DNA from: Gyrodactylus bullatarudis
Taxonomy: Eukaryota; Platyhelminthes; Monogenea; Gyrodactylidea; Gyrodactylidae
Assembly (NCBI GenBank): GCA_012064415.1
Contig: SSNU01000225.1
Span: forward strand, 50,861 to 114,860
DNA: 64,000 bases
Direction: 5' to 3'
How positions within the stretch are numbered: the stretch's first letter is position 1; each line of letters begins with the position of its first letter. The notes under the pieces are model-generated. The model was not told the DNA's origin and searched no databases. It saw only the letters and a program-made list of their open reading frames with translations. Shown piece by piece: positions 33,886-48,400 of the stretch. The translations under genes were made by a program, and so were the position numbers.

Positions 33886-34473
33886 ATGGAACTTGAAAAA
33901 CTTATTATTTTACAATCACTCTTAATATGCATTTCATTTTCAACGATTGAAGAAGATCTGATCAAGGAAATAAATGGGTATCGAGTTCAAGGTTACTTGG
34001 ATAACTTGAAAATTCAAAATTATAGTCTAATTATTGAAAAATCTCTAATAGAATTTGTAAACAGAACCTTTGTGGATTGTTCGAGAAGAGTTGAGTACGA
34101 TGATCTACTTCACCATTATGAAAATGTGAATACAGTTTACTTTGAGATGAGGACTTATAATATTTTAAAATTCTTCAAGGGCTTCGTCGAGATGATTAAA
34201 AGAGAACAAGATTTATTCGATTGGAAATTCATGAACTGCAATAAAGTTTCGTCATGTGATAACTACAAGACAATAGTAATGAGAGGTGCAACCTTAATTG
34301 GATGCAAATACAAGAATTGTGTGAGAATGGTAAATGAGAAAAAGTCTGCTGTTTGGTGTATTCTTGCAAGAAAAAGACAATTTCAGGATCCGATAAGCTG
34401 TGATAGTTTAGTAGAAAAGAGCTCAATTAAAATATTTATTTTAATGAGGATAATATATTTTATTTTAACATAA
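33886..34473 (+). CDS. Divergent CAP/venom-allergen-like secreted protein, second plus-strand copy
   Basis: 195 codons, no introns, 221 bp after the previous gene and in the same orientation. It has a short signal-like N-terminus (LIILQSLLICISFS), helix EEDLIKEINGYR and FVNRTFVDCSRR. The block SCDNYKTIVMRGATLIGCKY then KNC and VWCILAR resembles the CAP C-terminal core better than its neighbours. Six or more mature cysteines could make three disulphides. The C-terminus is hydrophobic (IKIFILMRIIYFILT), suggesting a GPI signal or membrane anchor as in the minus-strand paralogue. An AATAAA is at 34544-34549. Likely a tandem duplicate of the preceding gene with strong divergence. Confidence 0.6.
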   Translation: MELEKLIILQSLLICISFSTIEEDLIKEINGYRVQGYLDNLKIQNYSLIIEKSLIEFVNRTFVDCSRRVEYDDLLHHYENVNTVYFEMRTYNILKFFKGFVEMIKREQDLFDWKFMNCNKVSSCDNYKTIVMRGATLIGCKYKNCVRMVNEKKSAVWCILARKRQFQDPISCDSLVEKSSIKIFILMRIIYFILT

Positions 34474-34671
34474 AGTTAAGTCAATATTTTACATAGAAAT
34501 TTTATACAAATTTTCGAAATGGTTCATGTTTCTTTGTGTTTGCAATAAAACAAAAAAGATTCAAATTTTCTTTTAAAATTTTGTGTTTTAGCCAACAAAT
34601 TTTTACAAATTGATACGCTAAAGATCAGACTTTAATTGATGTAACAATTTTTTCCGCTTGAGAATAATAAA

Positions 34672-36567
<1,896 letters not shown>

Positions 36568-36959
36568 GACTTTTCTCCAATCTGTATGTACTAGAAAGAA
36601 GATGTTTTTTTTTAAATTATACTTTCCCTTAATCTCCCATCAAGTCCCATCTTTGCTGCGCCTTATCGTTCATTTCATTTGTTGAAAAATCACTCAGCAC
36701 TCAATTACAACAGCCACACACACACTTTCCCCCACCCAAATTAGTTCATTTTCATTGTGTATCTGTGGCTAAAATAGTTGATTGAGAAATAACACACACT
36801 AATTCAATAATTAAAATAATCTGTATTATACGTACTGTAATCAAATAATAATACTATACACAAATCCAACCACCACTTTTGAGATATTTACCCATATTTT
36901 AATTATGATTATTACAAAAACCAATCCTATATATAAATTTATTATATATAGTTTTACCT

Positions 36960-36998
<39 letters not shown>

Positions 36999-37688
36999 AA
37001 TAACTATTATATTGATAATGTTGTATATGAACCTTTCCCCTATCTCTCTCTATGTGTCTCACTTGATTTAACGAGAACGTCAGGCTCCTTTATCATTTAT
37101 CATCTCATATAACCATTGATATTTTTATATATGTATAACCCCAAGAGATTCCATCCGGCCACCTCCCCGACACCATTTCTGTCTAAATGGATCTCCAACA
37201 GTTTTTTTTATCGAAACTCCTTGCTCTTACTTGAAAGGTTTTTTTCCTCCGAATGGAAATGAGATCCAGTCATGATGACGATCCATATTCTCCCCAATCC
37301 CCCTTTACTACCACCCCCTGTCACATCACAGACTTGATTTATTTTTAAAAAATGCAAAAGAAAGATCAGTATAAATTAAAGTACTGATTAAAGAAGAAGA
37401 AGACCAAAAAACCAAAAAGATATATATATACAAGAAGTTTGATAATTTTTGAATATATTGTACTAGTATGAATAAAAAACGTACAAAATATTAAATAGAA
37501 TTTTATATTTTGACCAAAATTGAAAAGAAAACTTTTATCTTTCTCTCTATCTCTTTGCGTGTATGGAATATTTATTATGCATGTCTGATTGACTCTTGTA
37601 TGGTTGTGTCTGTCTGCCTGCCTCTTCTCGTCTCGTGGAATGAAATGTACTTTTAGGCGAAAAATGAACTCACCCTTTCCTTTTTCAG
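36568..37688. other. S6K 3' region and Bre1 upstream region
   Basis: Contains the S6K 3' untranslated region, an (ATA) microsatellite, and presumably the unlocated first exon and promoter of the Bre1 gene. C-rich pyrimidine patches occur at 36720-36740 and 37290-37320. A long minus-strand open frame from 37965 to 37366 overlaps the Bre1 exon antisense and is considered spurious. Confidence 0.5.
36961..36994. repeat. (ATA)11 microsatellite
   Basis: Eleven uninterrupted ATA triplets plus one base, in the S6K 3' flank. Likely length-polymorphic. Confidence 0.95.
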
Positions 37689-40600
37689 TCATCCAAAAGG
37701 CCCAGTCCAACCAATGAGGATAGTCCACAGCAGTCTTCTTCCCAAGAGGTACGTTGACAAACCTCCTATTACTTTTATCGAGCGTTGAATTTGAATATGC
37801 AATTTCCTCAACTCCAAATACCAAAGGTTTAAAGATGGAAAATTTTTCGAAAAAAAAGACTCTTGAACTAAAATAGATTGCATTGAAATAACTGTAGACT
37901 GGGATTTCAACCGAGTCTATAAAGAGTCTAGAAAATGTTAAAATCTGACTTATAGGGACATTCAATAGTGTGAATTTGACCTTGTTTTATCCTCAGTTGA
38001 AGCTTGTTGAATAAATGTATGTATGACCCAAAGAGATTTGTACTTAATTTTTCTGACCTTGTCTCAATGTTAGAAGAGGACCTTTTCAGTTTATCACATT
38101 CCGACTGAACAAAAAATTTTTTGTCTCATCCATTCAATGACTGTTTGTTCAGGTCATGAGAAAATGATTAATTCTCTCTTTCATATCACAAAGAAAGGAT
38201 TGGTCTCTCCATCAAGACTAATCCGGTCAGGACTCCTTCCCCACAAGTTCACTGGGACCATAAAATATATTTTTTTCTTTGTTCACAACTATAAATTTGT
38301 CTGTTTCGGATTGAATTTTGAGTTTTTATCCACATCAATGTACGAGGTTAAACTTTAAGTTCACTTCCCCCCTCTACTCTCGTAAGGTCCATGTAAATGT
38401 TACTTTTGTTAGGACTTGTCAAAATTAATTTAATTCCTCATTGTATTCATTTTTCTTGATGTCTTATTAGGGAGTGAAAACAGAAAGCAGCAGTCAGCCA
38501 GATGTGAAACGGCCCAATGTAGACAACAATATTTCCTCGTCAACAAATCCAGTCAGCTGGCATGGTTCTCAGACAGTGAGCTTCTCTCGTGTCCGCTCCA
38601 TCGAGGAGCTGGACAAAAAGACTCTTCAGTTGCAAAACAAGAAACTCTGGGAGTCCCTTGGGGAAAAGCGAGAGGCCATATCAGAATTGCGTGATCGTAT
38701 AACTCAACTTGAAGGTCGTCAGGTGAAGGACGATGAAATTCTCTGCATCATCAACCGGTATTGGAATCAGGTAATTCTAAAATTTTAATCAACTCTCCAT
38801 TCTAGCTTGATGAAGACTCCCTCATTTTATTGAATCGTTTCGAAACTGACATTGAAGAAGATTGTAAGTTTATTGAATAAATTCATGCAATCTTTGGCTA
38901 GTTTTTAATCTATTCTTCATTAATACATATAGTATTCTCCGAGACAAATTCCTTCCTCAAAGATTTAGCCAGTTGGGAGACAGAAGAGGTCCCCAAGAAG
39001 CTACAAGAACGTGTCTACTTTTCCAAGCGTATCCTTGGCAAGTTACTCTCAGCCTATGACAAGTTATACATGAGACAAGATCGTCTAACTGGCATACTGA
39101 AAGCCTTAAAGGCCGATCAGTCTCTTGTTAATCCTAATGATTCGTTACATTCCCTTCAGAACTCATCCGGTGGAAATCAAGAGGCTCCTATGAGCCAGGA
39201 AATGATTAAGGAATCCTTAAGTTCCTTCAATTCAGACGTAAACTTGGAAAATATTCGTCTTCACAAGTTGATCACCACCTTCCAGGAGAAACATCATAAA
39301 CAAAATCTCAAGATTCGTGAACTTGAGGATTCCCTCAATCTGACCAAAGACTCAAACGCTGAGCTGAAAGGCAAGTTAGAAGAGTCCGAATATCGATGTA
39401 ACCAGTTGTTGTCGAATCAACGCAGATCCGAACGTCAATTGAGAGAACTCGAAGAAAGGAATCGCGTCATGAACGAAGAAATGGCTCAGGTCAAATTTTC
39501 CAGCTCAAATGAAGACATTGGCGATAAAAAGAACAACATTATGCCACCACCTAACAAGACAAAGTATGCTGAAATGGCCGTAGAATTGGAAGAGCTCAGA
39601 GAGTTATCTGCTAATCGTCTTACAGAACTTGAGAAAATTCAACGAAAACACGAAGAAAAAGTAGCAGAATGTTCTAGACTATCATTGCAAGTAAGAATTA
39701 ACTTGTCAGAAATATTTAATATTTGTAATTAGTTGTTTGTCAGTTTCTCTATGTTTATGCAATACAACAGCTTGTTTTATTGACCTTAAAATCTCGATTA
39801 ACAATCATATCACTAACCCTTTCATCCAATCATAGAAGAGATTATTTTTGGCAACTTACTATTTTTTTCATTCACTTCTTTTTGGTTGTCTGTGTGCGTC
39901 TCTCTCTCTCTGCCCTACTTTACTGTAGGCCAATGAGATGGCATAATTTGATTGGTCTCCTATACATTTGATGACTAATATTTTTATTACTCCATCCTAT
40001 CATTAAATACAAATACATATCTATATACGTATATATATGTACGTATGATTAATTTATCTTTCATAATACATAAAAACATTACTACTATCAATAGATTGAA
40101 TAGATAATAAATGAAGAAGAGAGTTTTTTTAACGATTTTTATTTCATTCAATATAGCGAATGAATGAATGAATTGTTATTCAGTCAGAATTACATCTTTG
40201 ACCAATTCAATATACTGGTATATATATATATACCCAATACTATATATAAAATACACAGTAATCAAACCTATTCATATGTATATTTTACATATTAGTATTA
40301 TTAATACATATACAATAGATAATATAGTATATAGTTTTTTGTTATTATATTTTTGTTTAGCTGAAGAATCTCTTTCTACAAAGATAATCTTAATTACTAA
40401 CCCTCAATCCTTTTCATTTGTCTTTGATAATCAACTCTTTTGTCAGGTTTGCCCTATATAGAACGATTATTCAAATCGGGAAATTCTCAGCTATTGCACA
40501 GGTCTCAAAAATATCACATAACTTACTTGATATTATAATACGCTAAACAAATCCTCAACTTTGATAGAATATATTCTCGATTGGTTTTCCTATCTCTATA

Positions 40601-43600
40601 GGCTTAAGGCTCAAAATCACTTTGGAAAACAAGTAATTAATAAAGACGAACTATGAGATAATTGGTTGCAATTAAATGGAAAAAGGTGAAGAATTGTATA
40701 AGATATTAATTAAGGAATTGATTTTTGAATCTTGTATTTTAAGAGAAATTGTTTTTCTTTGGATCTAAACCAATAGGATTGCTTTATTCTTTGATATGTT
40801 GGAGGTAGTTCAAATGATGATTTTCTCATCCGGCTGAAAAAGTTTCTTGGCCCAAACGTCTCTATATTTCTAACAAATCTACTTTTATTAGTACATTTTT
40901 AAGGTGTAATTAGTTGATCTCATCCAATTATTCTGAATTAGCATCAAATTCATTCGTTTACCATTCATTCGGTAGAAAATTAATTAATCTCCTGGAATAC
41001 GCAAAGATCTTGGCTCTATCATTCTTCAAACTCGTGCTATACTAATTTAAAGAGAGTTAATTTTTTTCAAAAGATTAACTTTTGTTTAAAACGATTTTTT
41101 TGAAAACCTACTTCCCGCGGTCATAGATAGAAATTAAGATGACTTATCGAGGAATCATACCTCTTGAATTCAATTAGCTAAAGGTACGAAGATAACCTGT
41201 TTTTGGATTAAAAAAGTGATACCACTGATGATCCTTCAAGAAATGTGCATTTGGTGTTGATATATCAAAATTTGTATTATTCTTAATCAATTTTAAAATT
41301 TTATCACTATTTATGTGTCACTACTGATGAACTATGAAGAAATGTACATTTGATGAATAAAAAATCCTTTCTTTTGTATCTTTAAACTCATTGTTTGTTC
41401 TGACTCATTTCAGAATGCAAAATTTTGAAGGAGCTAAAAAAACCTTTCACCATTTGTTTCACTTCTATTCTGGTCAGGTTATTATTTGTGAAAATTTTTA
41501 ATTGATTTGAAAACAATCTATCCATTAAGATATATTTATTTTAATAATTTTGTTCTACTTAAAATCACGCTATTGTCCTTTACTACTTCCGATCATTGCC
41601 AATGTGTGTAATAATTTACGAATATTTCATTCTCAATCAATAAATCTGAGTCTGCAATCATTTGACTGTGCACTTTAATCTATCCGTATAGATATTTATT
41701 AGTAATTCAATGATATTACATTTCAGTCTCAAATATTGATGCAATTCATTGTCTGGTCTGGTTTGTTTTTTTCTCAAAAATTTCTTCCCCCCCACCTGAA
41801 TAGTGATCATATGAGCTTCTTTCTAATGTAATTGGAGTGACATCAAACTATAATCAAGTTAAATATGAATTTAAACTTATTGGATAATTATACTAGGTAT
41901 TAAGATAACTAGGAAAGTATTACAAAAAGTACTTTTTGAAATAAAAGTTGCATATTTAAAAATTTCATTTTCGAAAAAATGAAGATATTTAAAATTTTCC
42001 ATTTTTTCAATTTTTTGTGAAAATAATGTTTGATTTATCTGACTCCAGAAAATTTCTTCAAAATTCAATCAAAATTTAAAATGTCACCAATTCTTTTCTT
42101 AAAAAGTGTGACTTTTGATTCGGTCTCTAAAAAAATTGTTTCTGTAATAATCATATTCATTTATTCATCTATCGGTATTCTTGTAAAACTTATGTATTAA
42201 AAAAATTTTTTTTCAGTTGAAGGAAATCCCAGACTCTGTTATCTTTGAGTCTATACCCTACAAATCGTTAAAGACCCAGTTCAACATCTTATTTGGTGAA
42301 CTGGCCTCAATCCGGGACCAGTATGAGGAATACCGAACCTCGACAATGTCAATCCGTTCAACGCACATCAAACAAATTGAAGAAATGAGTGTACGTCCGT
42401 TTATTTTGCTTGTCGAATCGGCAATAAATTAAAAATTCTACCAGTCTAATTATCGTTAATAACAAAATAGGGCGGGATAAATTTTCTAACCTTCATTTAG
42501 TACTGACTCAATTGATTGATTTATGTTTTGTATTGAAGTATGCCTCGATAAAGTTCCACCAGCATGAAATTCTTTAGTCTCGTAATCCAATGTTATGTTC
42601 AGCTTGCCATTCGATTTTAAATGATTAAAATTCGAAATATTCTTTTCATCTAATGAATGTATCTACTTTTGAGCTTAATCAATTTAAGAGAGACCTTGGA
42701 TGATTTCAAAAGTAACTTGAGTAATTGGACAAGTAAAATGAAAGAAATACCTCATAGGCTTTCATATTTCCATCAAATTTCCACGAGTTCACAACTACCT
42801 TTTATTGTTAAAAGTTGATTTAGTTCATCACTGCAGATATAAGAAAAAAGCGACGATTCAGAAATGTGACTCTTTGTTTATTTTGGGGGTAGATTACAAG
42901 TCCTATCAGCAGGGAAGAAAATAGTGAATAGCTTTTATGGCTAATATCAGGGATATTAATTTTACTGTACGGTTGGAAAGAGCTATCAGATGGTCTAAAT
43001 TAGATCGAAAATCATTTTCCAATGCCTAAAATAGTGAGGTGTTTATTGAATCTAAATAAAAAGGGGTAGAGAGGAAAGGTTCCACATAAAGTACACAGGT
43101 CGCAATGTAAGGAATCTTATCTTCTCTATAAATATAATGGTCTATGTATGTCTATGGTGACTGTCTGTATAGATTTTATCGAGATCCTACTAAATAATTA
43201 TCGATCTCTCATATAAAGTATTTCATAGTATTTCTTTTATTGATTGCAAGTTGTACCAAAAAGTCAATTATATAATGCATAGATTTGATTATTATCAATT
43301 TTCTAGGTCAATGAGGCTGCCATTCAAAATCAAATGAAGAATGAACTCCTTCTTCAGGAAGAACAGTTTAGCCAACTAAAGAAAGAGTTTGAAATTTTGG
43401 AAATGGACTTTAAAGAGGCCATTGAACACAATGAACAGGCAGCACCAATTTCAAGTGAAATGCGTAGTCTAATTGCCACACTTCAAATGCAGAACAAGCA
43501 ACTTCGTTCAGACATCAACCGACAAAAAACCAAGCAAAGAGAAACCCAAGACGAGTTAAATATGGCACGAGCCGACTCGAAATTGGCCCGAGAACAATTG

Positions 43601-44950
43601 AACAAAGTCAGATCGGCACTAGTCGAGGCTACTAAGGCACTTGCAAAACATCAGAAATTCGAACCAAAGACTGAGTCCGAGGCCAAAGAGGAAGAAACAC
43701 TAGTTAAAAAAGAGGAAACTCAAGAAACGAAGCCTGAAGCTGATGATGCAAACAAAACTGAAGGGTCTGAGGAAAAAAAATCGCAAGAGTATACTATCCC
43801 TGAACCAGTTATCAGAATTATTCAAGAACAACTCACTCCCATGTCTCAGCTAAGGGCCATGATTAATGATTTAATTGATTTTGCCAAACCCTTTGCTCTA
43901 ATGTCTCCACCAAAGGATACTGAATTCACTGACGATGACCCTTGGGCCACATTCCTGATTGAGGCTACTCAACTACGCCATTCAATCGGTATTCTTATGG
44001 CTAAACAAAAATCCCTCAACGAATCAGCCAAGAATGAAGAATGTGTTGGTGATTATGTTAATGTCTGCGAATATGGCCGTGATTGGGCTGTTCTCCAGTT
44101 GAACCTCGAATTGGCTGGTGCTGGTAAAAAGCTTAAACAACTCACCGAAGACTGGAATTTGTGTCAGGAGCTCTTGACCTCTGCACGTCAGCAGGAAGAA
44201 GTACTCATGAATGAAATGGAAGTCACGGGTCAGGCATTTGAAGACGTTCAAGAACAAAATGCTCGTCTACTCAAGAGTATCCGAGAGAAAGATGAGGCCA
44301 ATCTGAAACAAATGTCCGATTGGATGAAGACCGCTCAGGTCTGTCGTCTACTAAAAGAGGATAAACGCCTTTATGATGACCAAGTTCGTCTATTACAGAC
44401 CAAAATTGAAGCTTTGAATCGGACCATTCAAAAACAAGAAGATAAAGAGCGTCTCTTGTGTACCAACTTGGCCACTTTACAACGCGAGCAAGTCTTACGA
44501 CAGCAGTCACAAGAATTGCTCAAACGCAAATCTAACGACAGTCAACAAGCTGCTGAAGATCTAAAAGTAACCGTACAAAAGTATTTGGGACAACTGAAAG
44601 AGACACAGCTCGCCGTGCAAGAGAAAACTTCTGGCTACGAACGTGCCACATTCCGCCAACAACGTATTCAAGAAGAGTTAACGTCCATCCGACGCAAATA
44701 TGAACGACTCAAGAAAATTGAACAGTCGCATAATGCCGATGAAGTCCTTCTGGCTGAACTCCATGAGTACAAGGAACAGTTAACCTGTCCCACTTGCAAA
44801 ACAAATAAAAAAGATGCCATACTCACAAAATGTTTCCATGTTTTTTGTCTGAACTGTGTCAAGATTCGCTATGAGACCAGAAATCGTAAATGCCCCAAAT
44901 GCAATGCTACTTTTGGCGCCAATGATTTCCATAGAATCTATCTTACCTGA
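37689..44950 (+). CDS. BRE1: Bre1/RNF20-type E3 ubiquitin ligase for histone H2B
   Basis: Bre1 (RNF20/RNF40) is the nuclear RING E3 that, with Rad6/UBE2A, monoubiquitinates histone H2B. Exons: 37689-37748, 38471-38770, 38806-38863, 38933-39690, 42217-42390 and 43307-44950, all in phase (997 residues without the first exon). The N-terminus has SSKRPSP and VSFSRVRSIEELDKKTLQLQ with INRYWNQ, as in RNF20. Long coiled coils follow, then an acidic Glu/Lys-rich insert (about 43660-43790), and a C-terminal C3HC4 RING with CPTC, KCFHVFCLNC and CPKCNATFGANDFHRIYL. The RING is almost identical to the animal family. Human RNF20 is 975 residues. The intron at 38771-38805 is only 35 nt and that at 39691-42216 is 2.5 kb. 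The ATG exon upstream of 37689 was not found. AATAAA lies at 45048-45053. Confidence 0.95.
40955..41175 (+). repeat. Dispersed repeat R1, copy 2
   Basis: Plus-strand translation gives FVYHSFGRKLINLLEYAKIL followed by stops. It aligns with the minus-strand readings of copies at 3.1-3.4 and 53.0-53.3 kb. The shared block after it includes CCTACTTCCCG. A hammerhead-like motif follows 150 bp downstream in the same orientation. Confidence 0.65.
41310..41355 (+). ncRNA. Hammerhead-like relic downstream of R1 copy 2
   Basis: CTGATGA (41324-41330), eight bases, then GAAA (41339-41342) and TGTACATTTG. The spacing fits a minimal hammerhead, but the eight-base gap has no self-complementarity, so helix II is missing or eroded. 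A core-deleted relative is at 15035-15070. Confidence 0.3.
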
Positions 44951-45139
44951 ATCCTACACACCAATTCAAACAGAATATTATTCAAAATACACCTGTGGTG
45001 ATAATGAGAGAAAAAATTCCTGCATTTATAAAATCTTTGTATACCAAAATAAAATTCATAGTTTTTCAATGAATATTTTTACTTTTATAAATAGGAAAGT
45101 AGGCCAAAGCATGTTTGGCAGCTACGCTAAATCAGGATA

Positions 45140-45430
45140 AACACATCTCGGTCTGACTTTTGGTCTTCAAGACCTGTAACTAAGCTTATAGAACCTAGGC
45201 TGTTACCAGGTTCACAATACTACACAGTACCATGACTACGTTTGCCGCAACTTCTACCCGTCGATATTCCACACTGGGTAGTTCGTCGAGTTAGCAAACC
45301 GTGGTTCAGGACAACAAGGGCGCTGATGCGTTCAAAGAGGTTCCCCGAGGATAATCGAAGCTGTTTTTGAGGCAAAATACCTAAATGATAGTAACCGACA
45401 GACCTCCTATAACTGAGCAATCACAAAGTT
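45140..45430. other. GC-richer block of unknown origin
   Basis: About 290 bp after the Bre1 3' end are more GC-rich than the flanks, and open stretches exist on both strands (for example QTVVQDNKGADAFKEVPRG on plus) without a full frame. It may be a fragment of a mobile element or of an unrecognised gene. No domain is identifiable. Confidence 0.4.
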
Positions 45431-48400
45431 TCGAATCAGTAAAATGGTATCAAACATTGAAAGACGATTTGATGTAGAGCAGCGGTCAAGTCAATTTCAA
45501 TTCCAGTTTCATTAGAAATTCAAATTCACTAAACTAAGGAGAAATAAGTTTGAATCAATCATTTCTCCTTTTTATTGAAAAACAAACAAGAGTGTAAAAT
45601 AACTTAAAACTTAAAGAAAAGCTAATTTTAGACATTTGAGAATATCAATTTTTGACATGTTCTATATTTAGAGTATTATTTGAATTCAATTGATTTCTTA
45701 TGAAAATTTTATCAAACATTTTTTTAATGAAAATAAATATGTTGCTACTTTCAAGTCACAACACGATTACTATTTACTTTAAATAACTAGATATACACAA
45801 AATTATTCTCTAGTATGTCGTACATAGCTTGTCCTGAGGTCTGGTAAACTACGTATTTGGATAATTAGGAGCACCGAAAAATCACGATATAGAAAATAAG
45901 GTCTTTTAAAATTCAATTTCAACTCGAGAACATGTAAATGTTCTTCCTAGCTCTAGGTGTCAACGAAAAACAACAAAGTGTGAAAATCAGAACTCAGGTT
46001 AGCATTTAAATAATAAATTACATTTTTTTCACGTGGAACTTTGGACTCGTCTATAAAATCCAAAATAATAATTTATTATTAAAAAAGAACGATTCTAATT
46101 ACCTTGATAATTTGTCGAATAGCTTCAAGGGTTAATATTTCCCAAAATGAATTTTAAAATTACCTTATACTTTGAGATAATCAAATCAGTAGAATCCTAA
46201 TTATTGTAGCATTACGGTTGAGTTGAAAGAAAATTATTCCCATTGCAATATATATTTTTATCTGCATATTCCTCCTTCGTATGGATTCTCGGTTTTAGAG
46301 TTTAACTCGATTATTCTCAGCAATTGGTAGTGCTTCCAAGCCAAAAATTTGATTAGATATTAACTTGTTCGCTAACACATACAATGTATATATTTAGCTT
46401 GAGAGAATCTGTTGAACTGTATTATAAACTTTCTAGACTTTCTAGCTTAGCTCGTGATATTTTTGAAGCCAATCAGTACATCGGTTCCAAAACTGAGTGA
46501 ACATTAGAGTAGGCCAAATTTTTCAACTTTTCACAGCGTTTATCTCATTCTGAAAATAATCGAAAACTAAGCAATTTTTCCTATAAAAACAATGAATTTG
46601 TGAGTTTGTTATACAAAATCTCGATTGAAAATGACAATATTTGAACTCTTTTTGAGAGTTTTTCAATGAATTTTACTACGAGAAAGGACAAAATTTTGAA
46701 CAAAGCATGTAACTCTGTTGGGGGAAAATAAAATTTTGTATTAACTTACTATTTTTTAAACTACAAATACACCTGAAATTCCAATTTTTTTCGGACACTT
46801 GTTAAAATTTTCCTGTTGATCTGAATCAAAAAATCTTCACTTCTTCTAGAACTTGACGCCTTATTACAAGACTGAGATGAAAATAGAATAGAATTTTCTC
46901 ATGAGTTGCATTCTTCTTTGTCAAAATGGAGATATCTAAGGATATCAAAGAATAAATCATCCCAAGTTGGACATTATTCTCAAATATCAGATTTGTCATA
47001 AATACATACTTCTTATCAAAGCGATAAACTCAAAAGATACCACAGAGATTTCTTTTCAATTTGGTTTTTTTATGATCCATTTTATTTTTCAAACGTCGCC
47101 AGGAAATGAGAAAAAGTGTAGATTTCTGGAGAAGATAAAAACATCTTGAAGATTGCCAATTATTTGCTCTTTTCATCGAAAATAATGTTGGCTGTTATAG
47201 GTGGTAACCGTGTTCGTGTAGAATAGGATAAAATCTTTATTTATTTGAGAATATTAAACTTGGTTCCTATTTGTATCGTTGTGTCAACACAATGAGCTCT
47301 GTCGAAATCAGAATGAAGATCAGAGTTGAAGATCTTTCTTATATCTAAGATAGTTTATTGAGACAACTGGGAACATTACCTCTCCTGATTTTGAAAAGGT
47401 GAAAAACTTGAATCCAAATTTGATTTGAATTTGTCTCCAACTTGTAAAATAGAAAAACTTGAAACTGAGAAATCTTGCGAATAATACGTTTTTAGACATT
47501 AAACCTACTAGCAGAGTCTGGTCATTGGTTATTATAAGTTATTACGATATCCATATGAAATCTAACTTGATGAAGATTGTCTTCTCTCACCTTGGTGTTA
47601 GAATTCGGATAAGCAAGTGTCAATTCCATAGAGAGAGTCAAAAAATATTCAAGTCACGGTGGCGCATTTCGTCCTTATTAGAAGCGTTGCCTCACAACGT
47701 TGAAGACCCGGGTTCGAATCCAGGCTATGGTATACTGACAAGTTAGATTTCATATGGATACCAGTAATAACAACAGTGACCACACTTTGCTGAAAAAACT
47801 GCAATTTCTACATGCGTTTTTTTGAAGAAATCAAGGATAAAATTTTGCTCTGGTTTGGGATTTTTATTAAAAAATTCTTCTCACTCAAGGATCAATCATC
47901 GTCCCTTTTGTCTATTGGATTTGAATCCAAATTCTTTTTTCTGTCTTTCTCGTGTTTAAAACATAACTGCCAACACTTTATCCTTTTTTTATTTATCCTC
48001 TTTTTTAACTTTATCAATAGGAGAAAAATGGGCCTAATTTATCATTAAAGGAGACTGCACTGAAATTGAATTTTGATCAATTCTTCTTGGCACAAGGACC
48101 ATGTGTAGTAATTTCCATTGAATAATTAATTAATTCATTTCCAATTACAGTTGTACCTCTATAAAAAATGTAACAAACCTATCCCTAGAATCCTCCCTGT
48201 CCCCTTTTAAGTTGAGAAAAATAATGTATAGCTACTATAAAGTAGGTTTATAAGGGTCAAACTTTACAAAAATATAAATTCACTCAAGTTTGATTCATTC
48301 GATAGAGAATTTTCTGCTGATTCTTTCTATCTAATAAAAATACCAGATTCGTTCATCTCTTGTCTCATAAAACACTCGCAAACATTATATCTTATTGTCG

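Larger units (their letters stand above)
39691..42216. other. Bre1 intron 4, repeat-bearing
   Basis: Opens with a good donor (GTAAGA) and closes after a long T-tract and CAG. Within it are TATA-rich simple sequence (40020-40320), repeat R1 copy 2 and the hammerhead-like relic at 41310-41355. No nested gene is apparent. Confidence 0.8.

Noticed and set aside
37366..37965. 199-codon minus-strand frame overlapping the first found Bre1 exon
   Set aside because: Mostly low-complexity Phe/Ile/Tyr, antisense to a well-supported coding exon, with no recognisable domain.
44024..44862. Three minus-strand open frames inside the last Bre1 exon
   Set aside because: Shadows of the conserved coding strand.
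45220..45420. Arg-rich minus-strand frame in the GC-richer block
   Set aside because: No domain, the plus strand is equally open in pieces, and there are no flanking exons; treated as an unexplained block.
47690..47735. Possible functional tRNA gene with a perfect B box
   Set aside because: Acceptor-stem ends do not pair and the A box is weak, so it is a tRNA-derived element, not a tRNA.
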